The notes below the pieces were generated by a model. That model was not told the origin of the DNA and searched no databases. It was given only the letters and a program-made list of their open reading frames with translations. Positions 34,103 through 46,522 of a stretch of 64,000 nt of DNA are shown here, one piece after another. Each line of letters begins with the position of its first letter. Positions within the stretch are counted from its first letter, which is position 1. The stretch spans positions 1 to 64,000 of the forward strand of contig NZ_JNJA01000008.1 in assembly GCF_000702665.1 (NCBI RefSeq), written 5' to 3'. The DNA comes from Solidesulfovibrio alcoholivorans DSM 5433. Its GTDB lineage: Bacteria; Desulfobacterota; Desulfovibrionia; Desulfovibrionales; Desulfovibrionaceae. The position numbers were made by a program, and so were the translations under genes.

Positions 34103-35173
34103 TCATGCTCCAGGCGACGCATGGTCGTCCGTTTCCTTTTGGGCATCGAAAAAGATTTCAAGGAAGAGAAATGAGATGCTGAGCGCCAACGGCCCATACA
34201 ACAGCCCAAGGGGGCCAAACATAAGAACTCCTCCGATAATGGAGACGAACACCCAGACCAGGGACATGCGCGCCGTACCGCGCATGAAAAGCGGGCGCAC
34301 GACGTTATCGACCGAATTGACGATCAGAAGCCAGTAGAGCGCGAGGAAGATCGCCATTTTGACCGAGCCTGTGGCGATAAGGGAAATAATCGCCGGAAGC
34401 ATGATCATGCTGAGTCCCACAACGGGTATCAGCGATGCAATGACCGCGACGGCCCCCCAGAGCAGCGGACTAATCCCCGCGATCCAAAGCCCGATGCCGG
34501 TGACCACCCCGATGGCGACGCTGGTGCCCAGGCCTCCCAGGAGCACGGCCTGGGACACCGCCTTGAAACGCGCGATGATCGCGTCTTCCTGATCCCGCCG
34601 CAGCGGCGAAGCCTTGCGCAGCAGCTCCATGAGACGCTCCCCTTCGGCCAGAAGATAAAAAAGGAACATGACCAGCACGAGCAGTTGCAGCCCGATGCTG
34701 GCAATCCCTTTGCCGGCCGAAAGGAACCACAGGCCGATGTCCCCCCCGGAGGATAAGGCCAAGGTCTCGATTTTGCGCAAATCAATGGAGGATACGTCGA
34801 GGTAGCCTTTGGCCCAGTTCGGCAGGGGAAGCGCGTGGATCCAGGCCACGGCTTCGGTAAGCCCGCCGGTCCGAAACCAGGTGATGGTCGTGTGAATGAA
34901 CGTGACGGCCTCGCTGGTCAGCAGGGTCGCCAGTCCTGCCAGCGGCAGAAGCACGAACAGGATCGTCAGCAGGCTCAGGATGGTTGCGGCAAGGAACCGG
35001 CGCGTTTGGACCGGGCGGGGCAGCCGCCTCCGCAAGGGGTGCACCAGGGTGGCCAGGACCAGGGCGAGAACCATGGCATGCCTGAATGGCCACAGGAGTG
35101 TGCCCATGATCGCGATGGCCGCCAGGAAGATAGCCAGAAGAAAAGGCCGATAGAAGTTCGTTGATGGTGCCAT
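34103..35173 (-). CDS. AI-2E-family (PerM/YdiK-type) membrane transporter
   Basis: 356 residues. Two helices at the N-terminus (FLLAIFLAAIAIMGTLLWPF, HAMVLALVLATLVHPLRRRL) and one at SLLTILFVLLPLAGLATLL are followed by a soluble insert. The conserved C-terminal core is GISPLLWGAVAVIASLIPVV, then NVVRPLFMRGTARMSLVWVF, then IIGGVLMFGPLGLLYGPLAL. The G-x-x-G-L-x-G-P-x ending is diagnostic of the family. Substrates vary (autoinducer export, Na+/H+ antiport) and cannot be inferred. Weak ribosome-binding site. Confidence 0.9.
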   Translation of the reverse strand: MAPSTNFYRPFLLAIFLAAIAIMGTLLWPFRHAMVLALVLATLVHPLRRRLPRPVQTRRFLAATILSLLTILFVLLPLAGLATLLTSEAVTFIHTTITWFRTGGLTEAVAWIHALPLPNWAKGYLDVSSIDLRKIETLALSSGGDIGLWFLSAGKGIASIGLQLLVLVMFLFYLLAEGERLMELLRKASPLRRDQEDAIIARFKAVSQAVLLGGLGTSVAIGVVTGIGLWIAGISPLLWGAVAVIASLIPVVGLSMIMLPAIISLIATGSVKMAIFLALYWLLIVNSVDNVVRPLFMRGTARMSLVWVFVSIIGGVLMFGPLGLLYGPLALSISFLFLEIFFDAQKETDDHASPGA

Positions 35174-35265
35174 GTTTTTGGCCAGCGTCGTTACTGTCCC
35201 GCATCGTCGCAGACGGCGTCTCCGGTCCTTTGGAGTCGCGTGAAACGGGAGGACCGCCTGCGCGA

Positions 35266-35628
35266 CTACTTCCCGATATGGAAGTCAAAATGCTCGACGC
35301 CGATTATGCCGGCGCCAGTGCCCGAAAACCCGGCGGTGACAAACTCGAAGGAGCCAAGACGACCATCTTCGCAGGTGACCGTGCCCTTGCCTTTTTGCTG
35401 CGAGGCATGAACAAAATCACCCTTGCAGAGCACGCCCTTGTTCGTCGTGAGGGTCAAATTCCCCTCGCCCCCAAAGTGCACTGTCGCCTTTCCGGTGAAC
35501 GTCTCGGTGCTGTTGAGCACTGCTCCATGGATAGGAAGCGTCATTGCATGTGCTGGGAATATCAAAACAAGAAACAGGACTGCGAAAGCAGCCACCAGCT
35601 GTGAAGAAAGCTTGAACAAGTTGTACAT
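35266..35628 (-). CDS. small secreted protein of unknown family
   Basis: 120 residues from ATG 35628 (AAAAAGGG upstream; an earlier TTG is less likely). Signal peptide with hydrophobic core LVAAFAVLFLVLIFP ending AHA. The mature part is Gly/Thr-rich and beta: TFTGKATVHFGGEGNLTL, then KGVLCKGDFVHA, then KGKGTVTCEDGRLGSFEFVT, then GFSGTGAGIIG. A single Cys pair (VLCKG, VTCED) could form a disulfide. Small exported beta-sandwich proteins of this kind are widespread but unnamed. Monocistronic. Confidence 0.7.
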   Translation of the reverse strand: MYNLFKLSSQLVAAFAVLFLVLIFPAHAMTLPIHGAVLNSTETFTGKATVHFGGEGNLTLTTNKGVLCKGDFVHASQQKGKGTVTCEDGRLGSFEFVTAGFSGTGAGIIGVEHFDFHIGK

Positions 35629-35776
35629 GACAGCCCTTTTTAAAATATTTTTCAATAACCGTTTCCTGAGTGTTTCTCAAGATAACGGTCTAGAATTTTT
35701 TTGCTACTTTTACTATATATCACACTATAAAATTTTGTCCATCCTGCCGGGATATCTTTGCTACATTCTTCCGATA

Positions 35777-35822
35777 CCTCCCCAGGGACGGTTTGCACAA
35801 AGACGCCCCGTCCCTGGGGAGG
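35777..35822 (-). terminator. 15-bp perfect inverted repeat downstream of the glucan synthase gene
   Basis: CCTCCCCAGGGACGG and CCGTCCCTGGGGAGG form a perfect 15-bp stem with a 16-nt loop about 100 bp after the stop at 35920. There is no T run, so it would act as a non-canonical terminator or a 3' stabiliser. REP-like sequences are an alternative. Confidence 0.5.
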
Positions 35823-35919
35823 CCCATCCCGAAGCTCCGCAAGAAGCGCGGGGAAGAGCCCCTTTCCCGTGGGTATTCCCCTGAGAGACGGGCAGAGATG
35901 CCAGAAATGTCGACTGCCG

Positions 35920-38900
35920 TCAGCGTACCTCCACCGCGACATGGTGCACCCGGCGGTCATCCGCCAGGGGGATCAGGCCTTGCGCCCGTCCCGCTCCCGT
36001 CTCGATCGTTTCATTGACCATGACGCCGTCCAGCGTCACCTGTATTTCCCGGGTGGCTTTTGCGCCAAGACGCCTGACCGTGATATGATACACGGTTTCG
36101 CGGTGGCGGTAGTGGATTTTGTAGGAATCCCAATGCGCCGGCATGCACGGCGCGAGGCGCAGCCGGTCCACCTCCAGCGTAAGGCCGAGCAGCGTTTCCA
36201 CGGTCAGCCGGTACATCCAGCCGGCCGCCCCGGTGTACCATGTCCAGCCGCCCCGGCCCGTGTGGGGCGGGGCGGCGTACAGGTCCGCGCTTATGACGTA
36301 GGGCTCGACCTTGTAGCGGGCGATGGCTTCCGGAGAATTCCCGTGACTGACCGGGGTGAGCATGGCGAAGTACTCCCAGGCGCGTTCCCCCTCGCCCAGC
36401 CGGACCAGGGCCATGGTGGCCCAGATCGCGGCATGGGTGTACTGGCCGCCGTTTTCCCGCACCCCGGGCACGTAGCCCTTGATGTAGCCGGGTTCGAGGT
36501 CCGAGGCGTCAAACGGCGGGGCGAGCAGCTTGATGCACCGCGCGTCGCGGTCCACGAGACGTGCATCCACCGCCGCCATGGCCTGCCTGGCCCGTTCGGG
36601 ATCGCCGCCGCCGGACAGGACCGCCCAGCTCTGGCTGATGGAGTCTATCTGGCAGTCCACGTTTTCCAACGAACCAAGCGGCGTGCCGTCGTCGAAGTAG
36701 GCCCGGCGGTACCAATCGCCGTCCCAGGCCTGGGCCTCGATGTCCTCGCGCAACCGGGCGGCCTGCACGGCGCATGTCTCCGCCATGGCCGCGTCCCCCC
36801 GGCCGCGCGCCAGACCGGCGAACAGCTCCAGGTTCTCGTACAGAAACCAGGCCAGCCAGACGCTTTCGCCCCGACCGGCCCGGCCGACGCGGTTCATGCC
36901 GTCGTTCCAGTCGCCGCAGCCCATAAGCGGCAGGCCGTGCGCGCCGAAACGCAGCCCGTGCCGGATGGCCCGGACACAATGCTCATAGAGGCTGGCCGTT
37001 TCCGACGAGCGTTGCGGTTGGTCGTAATACGACTCCTCGTTCGGATCGAGTTCGCGGCCTTCCAGAAACGGCACGCCTTCGTCGAGGACGCCCGTGTCCC
37101 CGGTCGTTCGCACGTAGCGGGCGACCGCATAGGGCAGCCACAGATAATCGTCCGAAAAATGGGTGCGCACGCCCTGGCCGTTGGGCGGATGCCACCAATG
37201 CTGCACGTCGCCCTGGGGAAACTGGCGTCCGGCGCAGCGCAGCAACTGTTCGCGGGTAAGCCAGGGCGCGGCATGGACCAGGGCCATGGTGTCCTGCAAC
37301 TGGTCGCGGAACCCGTAGGCACCGCCGGATTGGTACAGGCCGCTGCGCCCCCAGAGCCGGCACGACAGCGTCTGGTAGAGGAGCCAGCCGTTGGCCAGCA
37401 CATCGAGCGCCGGATCGGGCGTCTCCACGTTGACCGCGCCGAGCGTGCGGTTCCAGTGTTCCCACACCGTTTCCAGGGCCAGACGCGCCCCGGCCGGGCC
37501 GCCGAAGCGTTCGATGAAGTATCGCGCTTCGTCGCCATTCCGGGCCGCGCCGAGGAGAAAGACGATCTCCCGCTCTTCTCCTTCGGCCAGCTCGATCCGG
37601 GTCTGGAGGGCGGCGCACGGATCGAGGCCGGCCCCGGTCCTGCCCGAGAGAGACTTTCGGCCAAGGGCGGCGGGATTATTCGGGCTGCCGTTTCGGCCGA
37701 GGAATTCGGTCCGGTTTCCGGTCACCGTGCGTTCCCGCTCGCTGACCTGGGCAAAGACGATCCGGCCGCCGCATTCCCGGCCGTAGGTGTTGCGGGCGAA
37801 AACCGCCCCGGTCAGGGGGTCCTTTTCGGTCACGACGTGCAGGAGGTTGGTGTGGCGCCACTCCCCGAGCACCAGTTCGAAGTAGCCGGTCAGCGACAGG
37901 CGGCGCGGCCGCCCTGAATGGTTGCGCAGCCTCGCCACCATGAATTTGACCGGCGCGTCCATGGCGACATAGGTGGAGAGTTCCGAGAAGATGCCCCCCT
38001 CGTCATGCTCGAACACGCTGTAGCCGAAGCCGTGCCGACAGACATATCCGGCTCGCCCCGGGGCGGGGAGTCCCGTCGGCGACCAGAACTCCCCCGTTCG
38101 TTCGTCGCGCAGGTAGAGCGCCTCGCCACCGGCATCGCCGACAGGGTCGTTGCGCCAGGTGGTCAGCCGGAATTCGTGGGCGTTTTCCGCCCAGGTATAG
38201 GCGCTGCCGCATTCGCTCACGACCGTGCCGATGTGGGGGCTGGCGATGACGTTGACCCAGGGCGCGGGCGTGGTCTGGCCGGGCTCCAGGATGATGACGT
38301 ATTCGCGCCCGTCGGGCGTGAAGCCTCCCAGGCCGTTTTCCAAGATGCGCTCGCGCGCCGGGAGGGGCGGGACCGGTTCGGCGGCCGGTCGCGGCCAGGC
38401 GTCCAGCCGGTCAGGCAACCGCCGGGTCGGCAGGTGGCGTCCCACCTGTTCGGCCAGGGTTTCGGCGGAATCGGTCAGCACGACCCGGGCGACCGTCTGG
38501 AAGAGCACCCGGTCCTCTTCGGAGAGTTCCTCGGCCCGGCGCACGAAAACCCCGCCCGGCCGGTCGATGACCGCTGCTTCGGGACCGGCGTGGACAAGCC
38601 CCATGATCCGGTCGTGGAGCACCGCACGGTAGCCCGAGAAATCCTCGTTTACGATCACCAGGTCCGAGGCCAGTCCCTTCAGCCGCCAATAGGCATGGGC
38701 GGCAAGCATCTGGGCGACCAGATCGATGCGGTCCATGCCGCCGATGCGCACCAGGACGATCGGCAGGTCGCCGGAAATGGCGAAACGCCACAGCCCGGAC
38801 TGGCCCAACTGGTTGCGGGCGATGACGCTTGGCGCGGCGCGATGCAGGGCGTTGCCGAAAACGACGCAGGAGGCCAGGCGTCCGTAAACCTGGGCGTCGG

Positions 38901-41900
38901 CTTCGGCCGCGCCCAGGTGACGCAGCACTTCCTGACTTTGAAACCAGGCCATTTCAAAGGCCCGCTCGACGAAGTGCCGGTCGCCGTATTTGTCGATGAC
39001 GGCCAGGGCGGCCTCGCGCGTGTCCGCGACGCCGGAAATGATCTGCACGGTCGCCGAGGCGTCGGGGGACAAGGCTATGGCGCGACGGATGGAGACGATG
39101 GGATCGAGCACCGCTCCGGCGGTATTGGAGAGTGTTGCCGGGCCACCTTCGTCCAGGGCCAGGGGGGTGGCCGCCGTTCGGCCCCGCCCGATGAAGACGG
39201 CCCGATCCGTCTCGTAGGAGGGTTCGCCGGTGGACACGCCGGGGGCGGCGAACAGGTGGAACAGCCACGGCGTCCGTTCGTCCGACGTGCGTGGCCGGCG
39301 CGAGCACAGGATCGCCTGGCGCTGCGGCAGAATCTCGGTCTGCACGAAGAGGTTGCTGAAGGCAGGGTGGGACAGGTCGGCATTCTGCGGGGCGAGCACG
39401 ACCTCGGCGTAGCTTGTCACCTCGATATGCCGAGGATGCGAGGACAGGTTGGTCAGCGTGAGCCGACGGATCTCGACGTCGTCCTCGGGCGAGACGCTGA
39501 TTTCGGTGTGGGTTTCGATACCCTGGTCGCGTCGCCGGTATTCGGCCCGCGCCTGCACGAAGGCCGCCTCGTAGCGTTCGGCCGGGCGCAACGTCGGCTG
39601 GTGGGCGCTGGACCAGTACCGCCCCGTGTCGCTGTCGCGCAGATAGATGAACGTGCCCCAGGCGTCGCAGGTGGTGTCCTCGCGCCAGCGGGTGACGGCC
39701 AGATCCTGCCAGCGGCTGTAGCCGCCGCCGGCATGGGTGGCCATGACGTGGTAGCGGCCGTTGGAGAGCAGATGGACCTCGGGCAGGGGCGTATCCGGGT
39801 CGGTAAAGACGCGCATGATCGCGCCCGCTTCCGTGGCCGGGGGACGAGCGGCGGCGCTCACTTCGGCGGTGTGCGGGTGGAGCGTGGCTTCGTTTTTCGG
39901 CACCCGCTCCTGCAACAGCGACTGCGTTGCACGGATGGAGGGCGCGGCCATGAACCGGCGTTGCATCGGTTCGCCAAGCAAAGCCTGGGCGAACGCCAGC
40001 AGGCTCATGCCCTGGTGGTGCGCCATGAACGCGCGCACGACGGCGTGGTTTTTACCCCGGGGCACGCGCGCGGGGGTGTAGTCGACCGCCTCGTAGAAGC
40101 CGAACGCGCCCTGGAAGCCCTCGGATGCCAGGCGCTCCAGGTTGCGGCAGGCCTCGCGCGGGGCCACGAGCAGGGCCAGGGCGCTGGCGTAGGGCGCGAT
40201 GACCAGGTCCTCGCCGAGCCCCCGCTTGAAACCCAGCCCGGGCACGCCGAACGCCCGGTACTGGTAGGCCTGGTTCAGGTCCACGGCGTTGTAGCAGGAT
40301 TCGGAAATGCCCCAGGGCACGGCGCGTTGCCGGCCGTATTCGATCTGGCGCGACACGGCGGCCTTGCAGGTCTGGTCGAGCAAGGTGTGCTCGTAATGGG
40401 CCATGACGAGTTGCGGCATGAGGTACTCGAACATCGAGCCGCTCCAGGAAATGAGGCTCGGGTCGCCGCCGTGGCTCGTCAGCAGGCGGCCCAGGGAAAA
40501 CCAGTGCTTCTGCGGCAGTTGCCCTTCGGCAATGAGCAGGAAGCTGGTCAGGCGCGCTTCCGAGGCGAGCAGATCGTAGCAGGATGGGTCGCGGCGGCGT
40601 TCGCCCACGTCGTAGCCAATGGCCAGCAGGTCGCGCGACGTGTCGTAGAGAAAGACGAAATCCATGGTCGCCAATTCGCGGCAGCGCTCCAACAAATCGT
40701 CGATGACGCCGAGGCGTCGCCGGGCTTCCCGGGCCTGGGGGAGCGTTTCGGCGGTGAGCGCGCCTTCCCCGGCCAGGGACGCCAGGGTCGGGTTGTGCCC
40801 CTGCGCTTCTGCCCCTGGCGCAAACAAGCGGAACTCTTCGCACAGGGCATGGACCTGCCGGTTGAAGGCTTGCACCCAAGCATGCAGCACGGCGTCGACG
40901 GCGTCGTCCTGGGGCAGTGCGGCCTCCAGGCCATCCCCCATGTCCTTGAGCGTGGCCAGGACTGCGCCGACGGCCGCCAGGCTACCCGGCGGGCCCTGCT
41001 GCCTGGCGTCGCGCAGCGCATTTTGAAGCTGCGCCACCTGCCTGGCGATATCCGGGGCGCGCGAGGCGGAGACGTGTTCGGCCAGCACCCGCACGGTATC
41101 CTCAAGCCCCGCCAACGCGCGGGTGGACAGCACCGGCTGGTCCTTGAGCTCGGCCAGTCCCGCCTGCAAGGTGAGCAGGCAGCCGGCCAGATTGCCGCTG
41201 TCGACCGTGGAGACGTATTGGGGACGAAGCGGCATGAGCGTGCGCGTGTCGTACCAGTTGTAGAAATGGCCCCGGTAGCGTTCCAATTTTTCCATGGCCG
41301 CCAGGGTGTCCCCGGTGCGGCGCAGCAATTCCCCGGTGCCGATGTAGCCGAAATCCCAGGCGGCCAGGTTGGCCAAGAGGGCCAGGCCGATATTCGTCGG
41401 CGAGGTGCGCGAGGCGAGCATCTCGGTGGGGTATTCCTGAAAGTTGTCAGGCGGCAGCCAGTTGTCCTGCGGGCCGACGAATTGCACGAAAAAATGCCAC
41501 GTGCGCCGGGCCGCCCCCCGCAAAAAAAACCGCTGCTCGGTGGTCAGCGCCGCAACCGGAGCCGCGAGCGGCCGGCTGATCCACCAGGCCACGACCGGCG
41601 ATGCCAGCCAGAGCAGCAACACGGGCGCGCACCAGGGCAAGGCCGCCTGTTGGCCAAGCGCCAGGGCCAACGCCACGGCCAGACTCGGCGCGAACCACAT
41701 CTCCAGGGCAAAATCGGCCAGGGTACGGCGCGCGTTGCGCCGCGCATAGGCGGGACCGTGCCAGAGCAGGAGGCCGCGCCGTGTGAACAGCATGCGCACG
41801 CCCGAGCCGGCGATCGCGTCCAGGCAGACAAGCGCCTCGTAGGGCAGAAAGGCCAGGGCCAAAAGCGCAAGCAGCAGCGGCCGGCCGGCCGATTTGCCGG

Positions 41901-44565
41901 TCTGGCGCAGTTGCGCCGGCCAGGACCGCTCCCCGGGCTTTCGCGCGAGTTCGAGCAGGGTTCCCGGCAATACGGGCAGGAAAAGCACCCCGAGGACCAG
42001 CAGCGTCCAGAACCAGGCCGGCCCGGGACCAAGGAGCCAGCCGACGGCCAGCAAGGCGCAAAGCGACGGTGCGACGAGGCTGCGGCGCAGGTTGTCGCAC
42101 AGCTTCCACACCGACAGGGCCGTCAGCGGATTCGCTCGTCGCCGCGCTTTCGCCTCCCCCGCGACGGACGGTCCGGGCACGCGCGGCATCAGCCAGCCGG
42201 CCAGCTGCCAGTCCCCCCGAATCCAGCGGTGCCTCCGGCTGACGTCCATGGCATAGCTGCCCGGATGCTCCTCGACGAGGTCCACATCGGTGACCAGGGC
42301 GGAGCGGGCATAGCCGCCTTCCAGAAGGTCGTGGCTCAGGATGAGGTTTTCCGGGAAGCGCCCGTCCACGGCCTGGCGGAAGGCGTCCACGTCGTAGATG
42401 CCCTTGCCGATAAAAGAGCCCTCGCCGAAAATGTCCTGGTAGGCGTCGGATACTTCGCGGGTATAGGGATCGATGCCGGCTTCGCCTGCGAAGAGTTTCG
42501 CGAAGCGCGACTGCCCGGCGCTGGCCAGACTGATGGAAACGCGGGGTTGCAGGATGGCGTGGCCGTCGATGATGCGACCCTTGGCGGCGGCGTAGACCGG
42601 ACGGTTGAGCGGATGGGCCATGTTGCCGACAAGCGCCCGGGCCGCGTCCCGCGGCAGTTGCGTGTCGGTGTCCAGGGTGATGACGTAGCGGATCGAAGGG
42701 AGGATGGACGCATCGCCCACGGTTTCCGAGAAGGCGGATGCGCCTTCCCCGCGCAGCAGGGCGTTGAACTGCTCGAGCTTGCCGCGCTTGCGCTCATGGC
42801 CCATCCAGGTCCGTTCGAAGGGGTTCCAATCCCGGGGCCGGTGGAACAGGAAGAAGATGCACGGGCGGTCGTCGCGGTAGATGGCGTTGAGTGCCTCAAG
42901 CGCCGCGCGGGCATGGGCGAGCGAGGTGGCGTCGGTTGGCAGCGCGCGTTCGGACGCATCGGGGAAATCCGTCAGCAAGGCGAAAAACAGATTGGGGTCG
43001 CGATTGCCGAGGTAGCGGATTTCCAGGGCATCGACGAGGGCAGCGATGTCTTGCGGGGAGCCGAGCAAGGTCGGGACGACCACCATGGTGCGGTGCTCGG
43101 CGGGGATGCCTTGCGAGAAATCCAACCGGGGCAGGGGGTGGGGCGGCAGGAGCCAGGTGGCCGCCAGGTTGACCAGCGGAACGGCCAGGGCCGAGCCGCC
43201 GAGCGCGCCGGTGATCGCGACAAGCCAATACCGCCAGTCCCCCGGTGCAAACCCGCCGAAGGCGGCCACCGCAACCCAGGCCATAAGGATGGTCAGCAGT
43301 AGGATGGGGCCGACGTACAGGACCAGACGGATCGTCCGGGCCGTCCGGCCGACTCTTGCCGCAAGCGACAGGCGGCAATCGACCGCCCGTTCCAGCACGG
43401 GGCGTCCGCGATCGAGCAGGTAGTAGCCGACATGGGCGGCGCGGTCGTCGGCGCCGAGGCGCTGCGCCGCCCCGCGCGCAAGCGAGAGGGCTTGCCGGGT
43501 CACCTCCAGTTCGCTTTGCGCACTGCCCCTGGCCACCTCCTCGACGACATGCCGGCAGCGGTCGCGGGTGGCGAAATCCTGCCGGGCGTGCATCCCGGCC
43601 GGGTCCTCGCGCAAGGCCTGTTCGACGAGGCTTAAGGACTCGACGTACTTTTTCCAGTCCATGGCCCCGATGAAACGCAGGCTGCCAATGCTGTTGGCGA
43701 TGGAGAGCTGGTTGGTCGCGGCGGTCCGGCCGGCGGCCTCGGAAAGCTGGGTAGCGGTCACCCCTTGTTCGAGAAGTTTCTGGCCGATCCACGTCTGAAT
43801 GAAGGCCATGGAGGCTCCCTGGGTATGGAGCCTGGCATGAAATTCCTCCACAAAGGCCGCGGTCAGGGGCACATCGGCGTTGGCGAATTCGGCCAGCAGC
43901 AGGATAAGCTTTTTCGGTTCCTTCTCTGCCGTAGCCTGCATGCGCTGCGCCCAGGTGATGGCCGCGTCGCGCTCCTCGCGCCGACGCGCGATGCGGATCG
44001 CGATGCGGCGGATGTTTTCCAGCAGCGCGAGCTGGAGCATGATCGGGAAGGCCCACAATTCGCCGAGCATCAGGGGTTCGGCGGTCTGGTAGGCGGCAAC
44101 GAACTGGGTGGCGTTGTCGTTGTCGACGCGGCCGTCCATGTGCGAAATCAACTCTAGCGCCAAGTCATAGATGCGGGGGAATCCAGCCGACGGCCCCTCG
44201 GCCAGTCGCGGCAACTGCCGGCTGTAGCCTCGGGGCAGATGCCGGCGGGCCAAGCTGATCTGCTGCTCGATGAGATAGAAATTATCGAGCAACCAAGCCT
44301 CGGCCGGCACGACCCGTCCCCCCGGCGTGGCCGTGACCGTCACGATGTCATAGGCCGCCCGCAATGCCCGGGCGTTGTCCGCAAGCCGAGGCAGCAGCAT
44401 GTCCGGCCCGGGGTGGGGATCAAGGGCATGCAGGCCGGCCAGTTTGACGGCGTGCAGCGTGAGCTGCTTAAGACTGTACAGTTCCGACCGCAGCAACTCG
44501 GTATCCTGCTCGTTCCCCAGGACGCGGCGCGCCCGGATTTTCAATCCGACCTCTTTGATGCTCAT
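35920..44565 (-). CDS. ndvB: cyclic beta-1,2-glucan synthase (NdvB/Cgs-type)
   Basis: About 2881 residues from ATG 44565 (AAGGA 6 nt upstream). The N-terminal ~400 residues are helical ([20 protein letters not shown]), with membrane segments at ~430-490 and ~820-1000. The glycosyltransferase-84 domain contains [20 protein letters not shown], then [20 protein letters not shown] and [21 protein letters not shown] glucoamylase-like segment follows ([39 protein letters not shown]: [20 protein letters not shown]). The C-terminal GH94 phosphorylase-like domains include [20 protein letters not shown] and [12 protein letters not shown]. The order matches Brucella/Agrobacterium Cgs. The product should be an inner-membrane enzyme making periplasmic cyclic glucans for osmotic adaptation. 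Single gene. Confidence 0.9.
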   Translation of the reverse strand: MSIKEVGLKIRARRVLGNEQDTELLRSELYSLKQLTLHAVKLAGLHALDPHPGPDMLLPRLADNARALRAAYDIVTVTATPGGRVVPAEAWLLDNFYLIEQQISLARRHLPRGYSRQLPRLAEGPSAGFPRIYDLALELISHMDGRVDNDNATQFVAAYQTAEPLMLGELWAFPIMLQLALLENIRRIAIRIARRREERDAAITWAQRMQATAEKEPKKLILLLAEFANADVPLTAAFVEEFHARLHTQGASMAFIQTWIGQKLLEQGVTATQLSEAAGRTAATNQLSIANSIGSLRFIGAMDWKKYVESLSLVEQALREDPAGMHARQDFATRDRCRHVVEEVARGSAQSELEVTRQALSLARGAAQRLGADDRAAHVGYYLLDRGRPVLERAVDCRLSLAARVGRTARTIRLVLYVGPILLLTILMAWVAVAAFGGFAPGDWRYWLVAITGALGGSALAVPLVNLAATWLLPPHPLPRLDFSQGIPAEHRTMVVVPTLLGSPQDIAALVDALEIRYLGNRDPNLFFALLTDFPDASERALPTDATSLAHARAALEALNAIYRDDRPCIFFLFHRPRDWNPFERTWMGHERKRGKLEQFNALLRGEGASAFSETVGDASILPSIRYVITLDTDTQLPRDAARALVGNMAHPLNRPVYAAAKGRIIDGHAILQPRVSISLASAGQSRFAKLFAGEAGIDPYTREVSDAYQDIFGEGSFIGKGIYDVDAFRQAVDGRFPENLILSHDLLEGGYARSALVTDVDLVEEHPGSYAMDVSRRHRWIRGDWQLAGWLMPRVPGPSVAGEAKARRRANPLTALSVWKLCDNLRRSLVAPSLCALLAVGWLLGPGPAWFWTLLVLGVLFLPVLPGTLLELARKPGERSWPAQLRQTGKSAGRPLLLALLALAFLPYEALVCLDAIAGSGVRMLFTRRGLLLWHGPAYARRNARRTLADFALEMWFAPSLAVALALALGQQAALPWCAPVLLLWLASPVVAWWISRPLAAPVAALTTEQRFFLRGAARRTWHFFVQFVGPQDNWLPPDNFQEYPTEMLASRTSPTNIGLALLANLAAWDFGYIGTGELLRRTGDTLAAMEKLERYRGHFYNWYDTRTLMPLRPQYVSTVDSGNLAGCLLTLQAGLAELKDQPVLSTRALAGLEDTVRVLAEHVSASRAPDIARQVAQLQNALRDARQQGPPGSLAAVGAVLATLKDMGDGLEAALPQDDAVDAVLHAWVQAFNRQVHALCEEFRLFAPGAEAQGHNPTLASLAGEGALTAETLPQAREARRRLGVIDDLLERCRELATMDFVFLYDTSRDLLAIGYDVGERRRDPSCYDLLASEARLTSFLLIAEGQLPQKHWFSLGRLLTSHGGDPSLISWSGSMFEYLMPQLVMAHYEHTLLDQTCKAAVSRQIEYGRQRAVPWGISESCYNAVDLNQAYQYRAFGVPGLGFKRGLGEDLVIAPYASALALLVAPREACRNLERLASEGFQGAFGFYEAVDYTPARVPRGKNHAVVRAFMAHHQGMSLLAFAQALLGEPMQRRFMAAPSIRATQSLLQERVPKNEATLHPHTAEVSAAARPPATEAGAIMRVFTDPDTPLPEVHLLSNGRYHVMATHAGGGYSRWQDLAVTRWREDTTCDAWGTFIYLRDSDTGRYWSSAHQPTLRPAERYEAAFVQARAEYRRRDQGIETHTEISVSPEDDVEIRRLTLTNLSSHPRHIEVTSYAEVVLAPQNADLSHPAFSNLFVQTEILPQRQAILCSRRPRTSDERTPWLFHLFAAPGVSTGEPSYETDRAVFIGRGRTAATPLALDEGGPATLSNTAGAVLDPIVSIRRAIALSPDASATVQIISGVADTREAALAVIDKYGDRHFVERAFEMAWFQSQEVLRHLGAAEADAQVYGRLASCVVFGNALHRAAPSVIARNQLGQSGLWRFAISGDLPIVLVRIGGMDRIDLVAQMLAAHAYWRLKGLASDLVIVNEDFSGYRAVLHDRIMGLVHAGPEAAVIDRPGGVFVRRAEELSEEDRVLFQTVARVVLTDSAETLAEQVGRHLPTRRLPDRLDAWPRPAAEPVPPLPARERILENGLGGFTPDGREYVIILEPGQTTPAPWVNVIASPHIGTVVSECGSAYTWAENAHEFRLTTWRNDPVGDAGGEALYLRDERTGEFWSPTGLPAPGRAGYVCRHGFGYSVFEHDEGGIFSELSTYVAMDAPVKFMVARLRNHSGRPRRLSLTGYFELVLGEWRHTNLLHVVTEKDPLTGAVFARNTYGRECGGRIVFAQVSERERTVTGNRTEFLGRNGSPNNPAALGRKSLSGRTGAGLDPCAALQTRIELAEGEEREIVFLLGAARNGDEARYFIERFGGPAGARLALETVWEHWNRTLGAVNVETPDPALDVLANGWLLYQTLSCRLWGRSGLYQSGGAYGFRDQLQDTMALVHAAPWLTREQLLRCAGRQFPQGDVQHWWHPPNGQGVRTHFSDDYLWLPYAVARYVRTTGDTGVLDEGVPFLEGRELDPNEESYYDQPQRSSETASLYEHCVRAIRHGLRFGAHGLPLMGCGDWNDGMNRVGRAGRGESVWLAWFLYENLELFAGLARGRGDAAMAETCAVQAARLREDIEAQAWDGDWYRRAYFDDGTPLGSLENVDCQIDSISQSWAVLSGGGDPERARQAMAAVDARLVDRDARCIKLLAPPFDASDLEPGYIKGYVPGVRENGGQYTHAAIWATMALVRLGEGERAWEYFAMLTPVSHGNSPEAIARYKVEPYVISADLYAAPPHTGRGGWTWYTGAAGWMYRLTVETLLGLTLEVDRLRLAPCMPAHWDSYKIHYRHRETVYHITVRRLGAKATREIQVTLDGVMVNETIETGAGRAQGLIPLADDRRVHHVAVEVR

Positions 44566-44780
44566 GTGCATTCCTTGATCGAGCCCGAGATCATGTGCGC
44601 AGGCATTGCCTTTTGTCCTGTGTCTGCTGCGATCTTAAGCCAGGTTGTCACCCTCGTTATTGGTCTCAACATCCGGTGAGGTTGTTATGATTGGTTTCCC
44701 AGGGATCGGGGCGCGGTGGCCCATTGCCACAGCGTCGCAACAACGCGTCCCGGCCGTTCCCGCCATTCGCGGCCCCTGCC

Positions 44781-46307
44781 TCACATGGTATGGGAGGAAT
44801 TATCCACAGGGGCGTCGGCCCAGGCATCCGTGGCCAAAAGAGCCCGCTTGGCCACCAATTGAAAGTGCCGGCCGAGGATGGCCAGTTCCACGGCTACGGG
44901 CAGTGCCTTGCGCTTGGTCAGGGCTGTTTTAAAAATGAGCTTCCAATAGTCGAGCCTGGCCCGGGACAGGATGCCGATGCGCCACAGGCTTTTGAGGAAG
45001 GCTTGGAAATCGCCCCGGACCAATTTGCCACGGGCTGTCGGATTGTAATTCCTCAGAAACGTATTGATTCGGTCATAGTAGTTATTGGGTGCGTAAAGTG
45101 TGGACAGGAGGCGTTTGTAGCCCTGGATCAGGACTTCGCGGCTCATGGTCGGGATGAAGTTCAGGCTGGCGTCCGTGTTTTCGCCAGTGGCGTCGCCCAG
45201 AAGCCGGTTCTCGGCCTTGAGTCGTTGCCAGAGTCGTGTTTTGGGCATGGCGGTGAGGATACCGACCATGGCCGTGACCACCCCGATCTTCTGGATGAAA
45301 CGGATTTGCTGTTCGAAGATGCTTTCCGTGTCGCTGTCGAACCCGACGATGAACCCGCCCATGACCTGCAGGCCGTTTTGATGCAGGGTCTTGACCGCCT
45401 GGGAAAAATCCGCGGCCACGTTCTGTTTCTTGCCGCATTCCTTGAGGCTGTCCGTGGAGGGCGTCTCGATGCCGATGAAGACCTTGTGGAAATTGGCTTT
45501 GCTCAGCAGGCGCACCAGTTCGCCGTCCCGGGCCAGATTGATGCTCGCCTCGGTCATGAATTTGAAGGGATAGCCGTGCCGGGCCTGCCAGTCGATGAGC
45601 CGGGGCAGGAACTGTTTCACCGAGGCGATGTTGCCGATGAAATTGTCGTCCACGATAAAGACCGGGCCGCGCCAGCCGGCCTCGTGCAGGCTTTCCATTT
45701 CACGCAGCATCTGGTCGGTCGATTTGACCCTGGGCCGACGGCCGTTTAGGACCACGATGTCGCAGAATTCACAATCAAACGGGCAACCTCGCGAGTATTG
45801 CACGGACATGGTGACATAGTCCCGGAAGTTGATCAGTTCCCAGAGCGGGATCGGAGTCGTCGCGATGTCCGGCCTGTCGGGCGTCGTATAAAGGGGTTTC
45901 GGCGTCCCCCGGGCAAGGTCCTCAAGGAAGGGCGGCAACGTGAGTTCGGCCTCGTTGAGAACGAAATGGTCCACGCCCGGGAAGCGCTCGGGCTGGGCGG
46001 TAAAGGCCGGTCCACCGGCCACAATGCGTTTTCCCATGGCCTTTGCCCGGGCGATGATGTCCTTGGCTCCGGCTTCCTGCACGAGCATGGCGCTGATAAA
46101 AACCATGTCCGCCCAGGCCAGGTCCTCGTCGCTCAAGGGGGCAACGTTGACATCGGCAAGTCGCTTCTCCCACTGCGCCGGGAGGAGGGCGGCGATCGTC
46201 AGCAGCCCCAGCGGCGGAAAGGCCGCTTTTCGGGAAAGATAGGGCAAGATATGCTTAAAGCTCCAGAAGGTATCTGGATAAACTGGGTAGACCAGAAGAA
46301 TTCTCAT
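44781..46307 (-). CDS. B12-binding-type radical SAM protein with DUF4070
   Basis: 508 residues. The N-terminal ~150 residues form a cobalamin-binding-like Rossmann domain (LLVYPVYPDTFWSFKHIL, WADMVFISAMLVQEAGAKDI, KRIVAGGPAFTAQPERFPGV). The radical SAM core carries the cluster motif CPFDCEFC in YSRGCPFDCEFCDIVVL. The C-terminal DUF4070 region (TRLWQRLKAENRLLGDA, NYYDRINTFLRNYNP) is shared with hopanoid C-2 methylase-like and related enzymes. Substrate unknown. Typical of Desulfovibrio-like genomes. No partner gene adjacent. Confidence 0.88.
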   Translation of the reverse strand: MRILLVYPVYPDTFWSFKHILPYLSRKAAFPPLGLLTIAALLPAQWEKRLADVNVAPLSDEDLAWADMVFISAMLVQEAGAKDIIARAKAMGKRIVAGGPAFTAQPERFPGVDHFVLNEAELTLPPFLEDLARGTPKPLYTTPDRPDIATTPIPLWELINFRDYVTMSVQYSRGCPFDCEFCDIVVLNGRRPRVKSTDQMLREMESLHEAGWRGPVFIVDDNFIGNIASVKQFLPRLIDWQARHGYPFKFMTEASINLARDGELVRLLSKANFHKVFIGIETPSTDSLKECGKKQNVAADFSQAVKTLHQNGLQVMGGFIVGFDSDTESIFEQQIRFIQKIGVVTAMVGILTAMPKTRLWQRLKAENRLLGDATGENTDASLNFIPTMSREVLIQGYKRLLSTLYAPNNYYDRINTFLRNYNPTARGKLVRGDFQAFLKSLWRIGILSRARLDYWKLIFKTALTKRKALPVAVELAILGRHFQLVAKRALLATDAWADAPVDNSSHTM

Positions 46308-46522
46308 AATGCATCACCCCGCTCGATGGTGTGTGTTACATCAGAATCCGGCACTCCCCCCATGTATACGCAAAAAACAGGAAAGTTCACTAGCAATTAT
46401 TCTCATATTTCCTTCGCCTGAAGCATTGCTTCGCGATGCAGCTTGCCGATTTTCGTAGACAAATAGCTGGCCAGACTCGGGCGGCAACGTAACAATATGA
46501 CATTGCAGGCGAATATGCCGAT

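Noticed and set aside
37918..43302. A very long open frame (about 1800 codons) on the plus strand antisense to the glucan synthase gene
   Set aside because: It is the GC-driven shadow of the real gene. Its translation has no domain, while the opposite strand encodes a complete NdvB-type protein.
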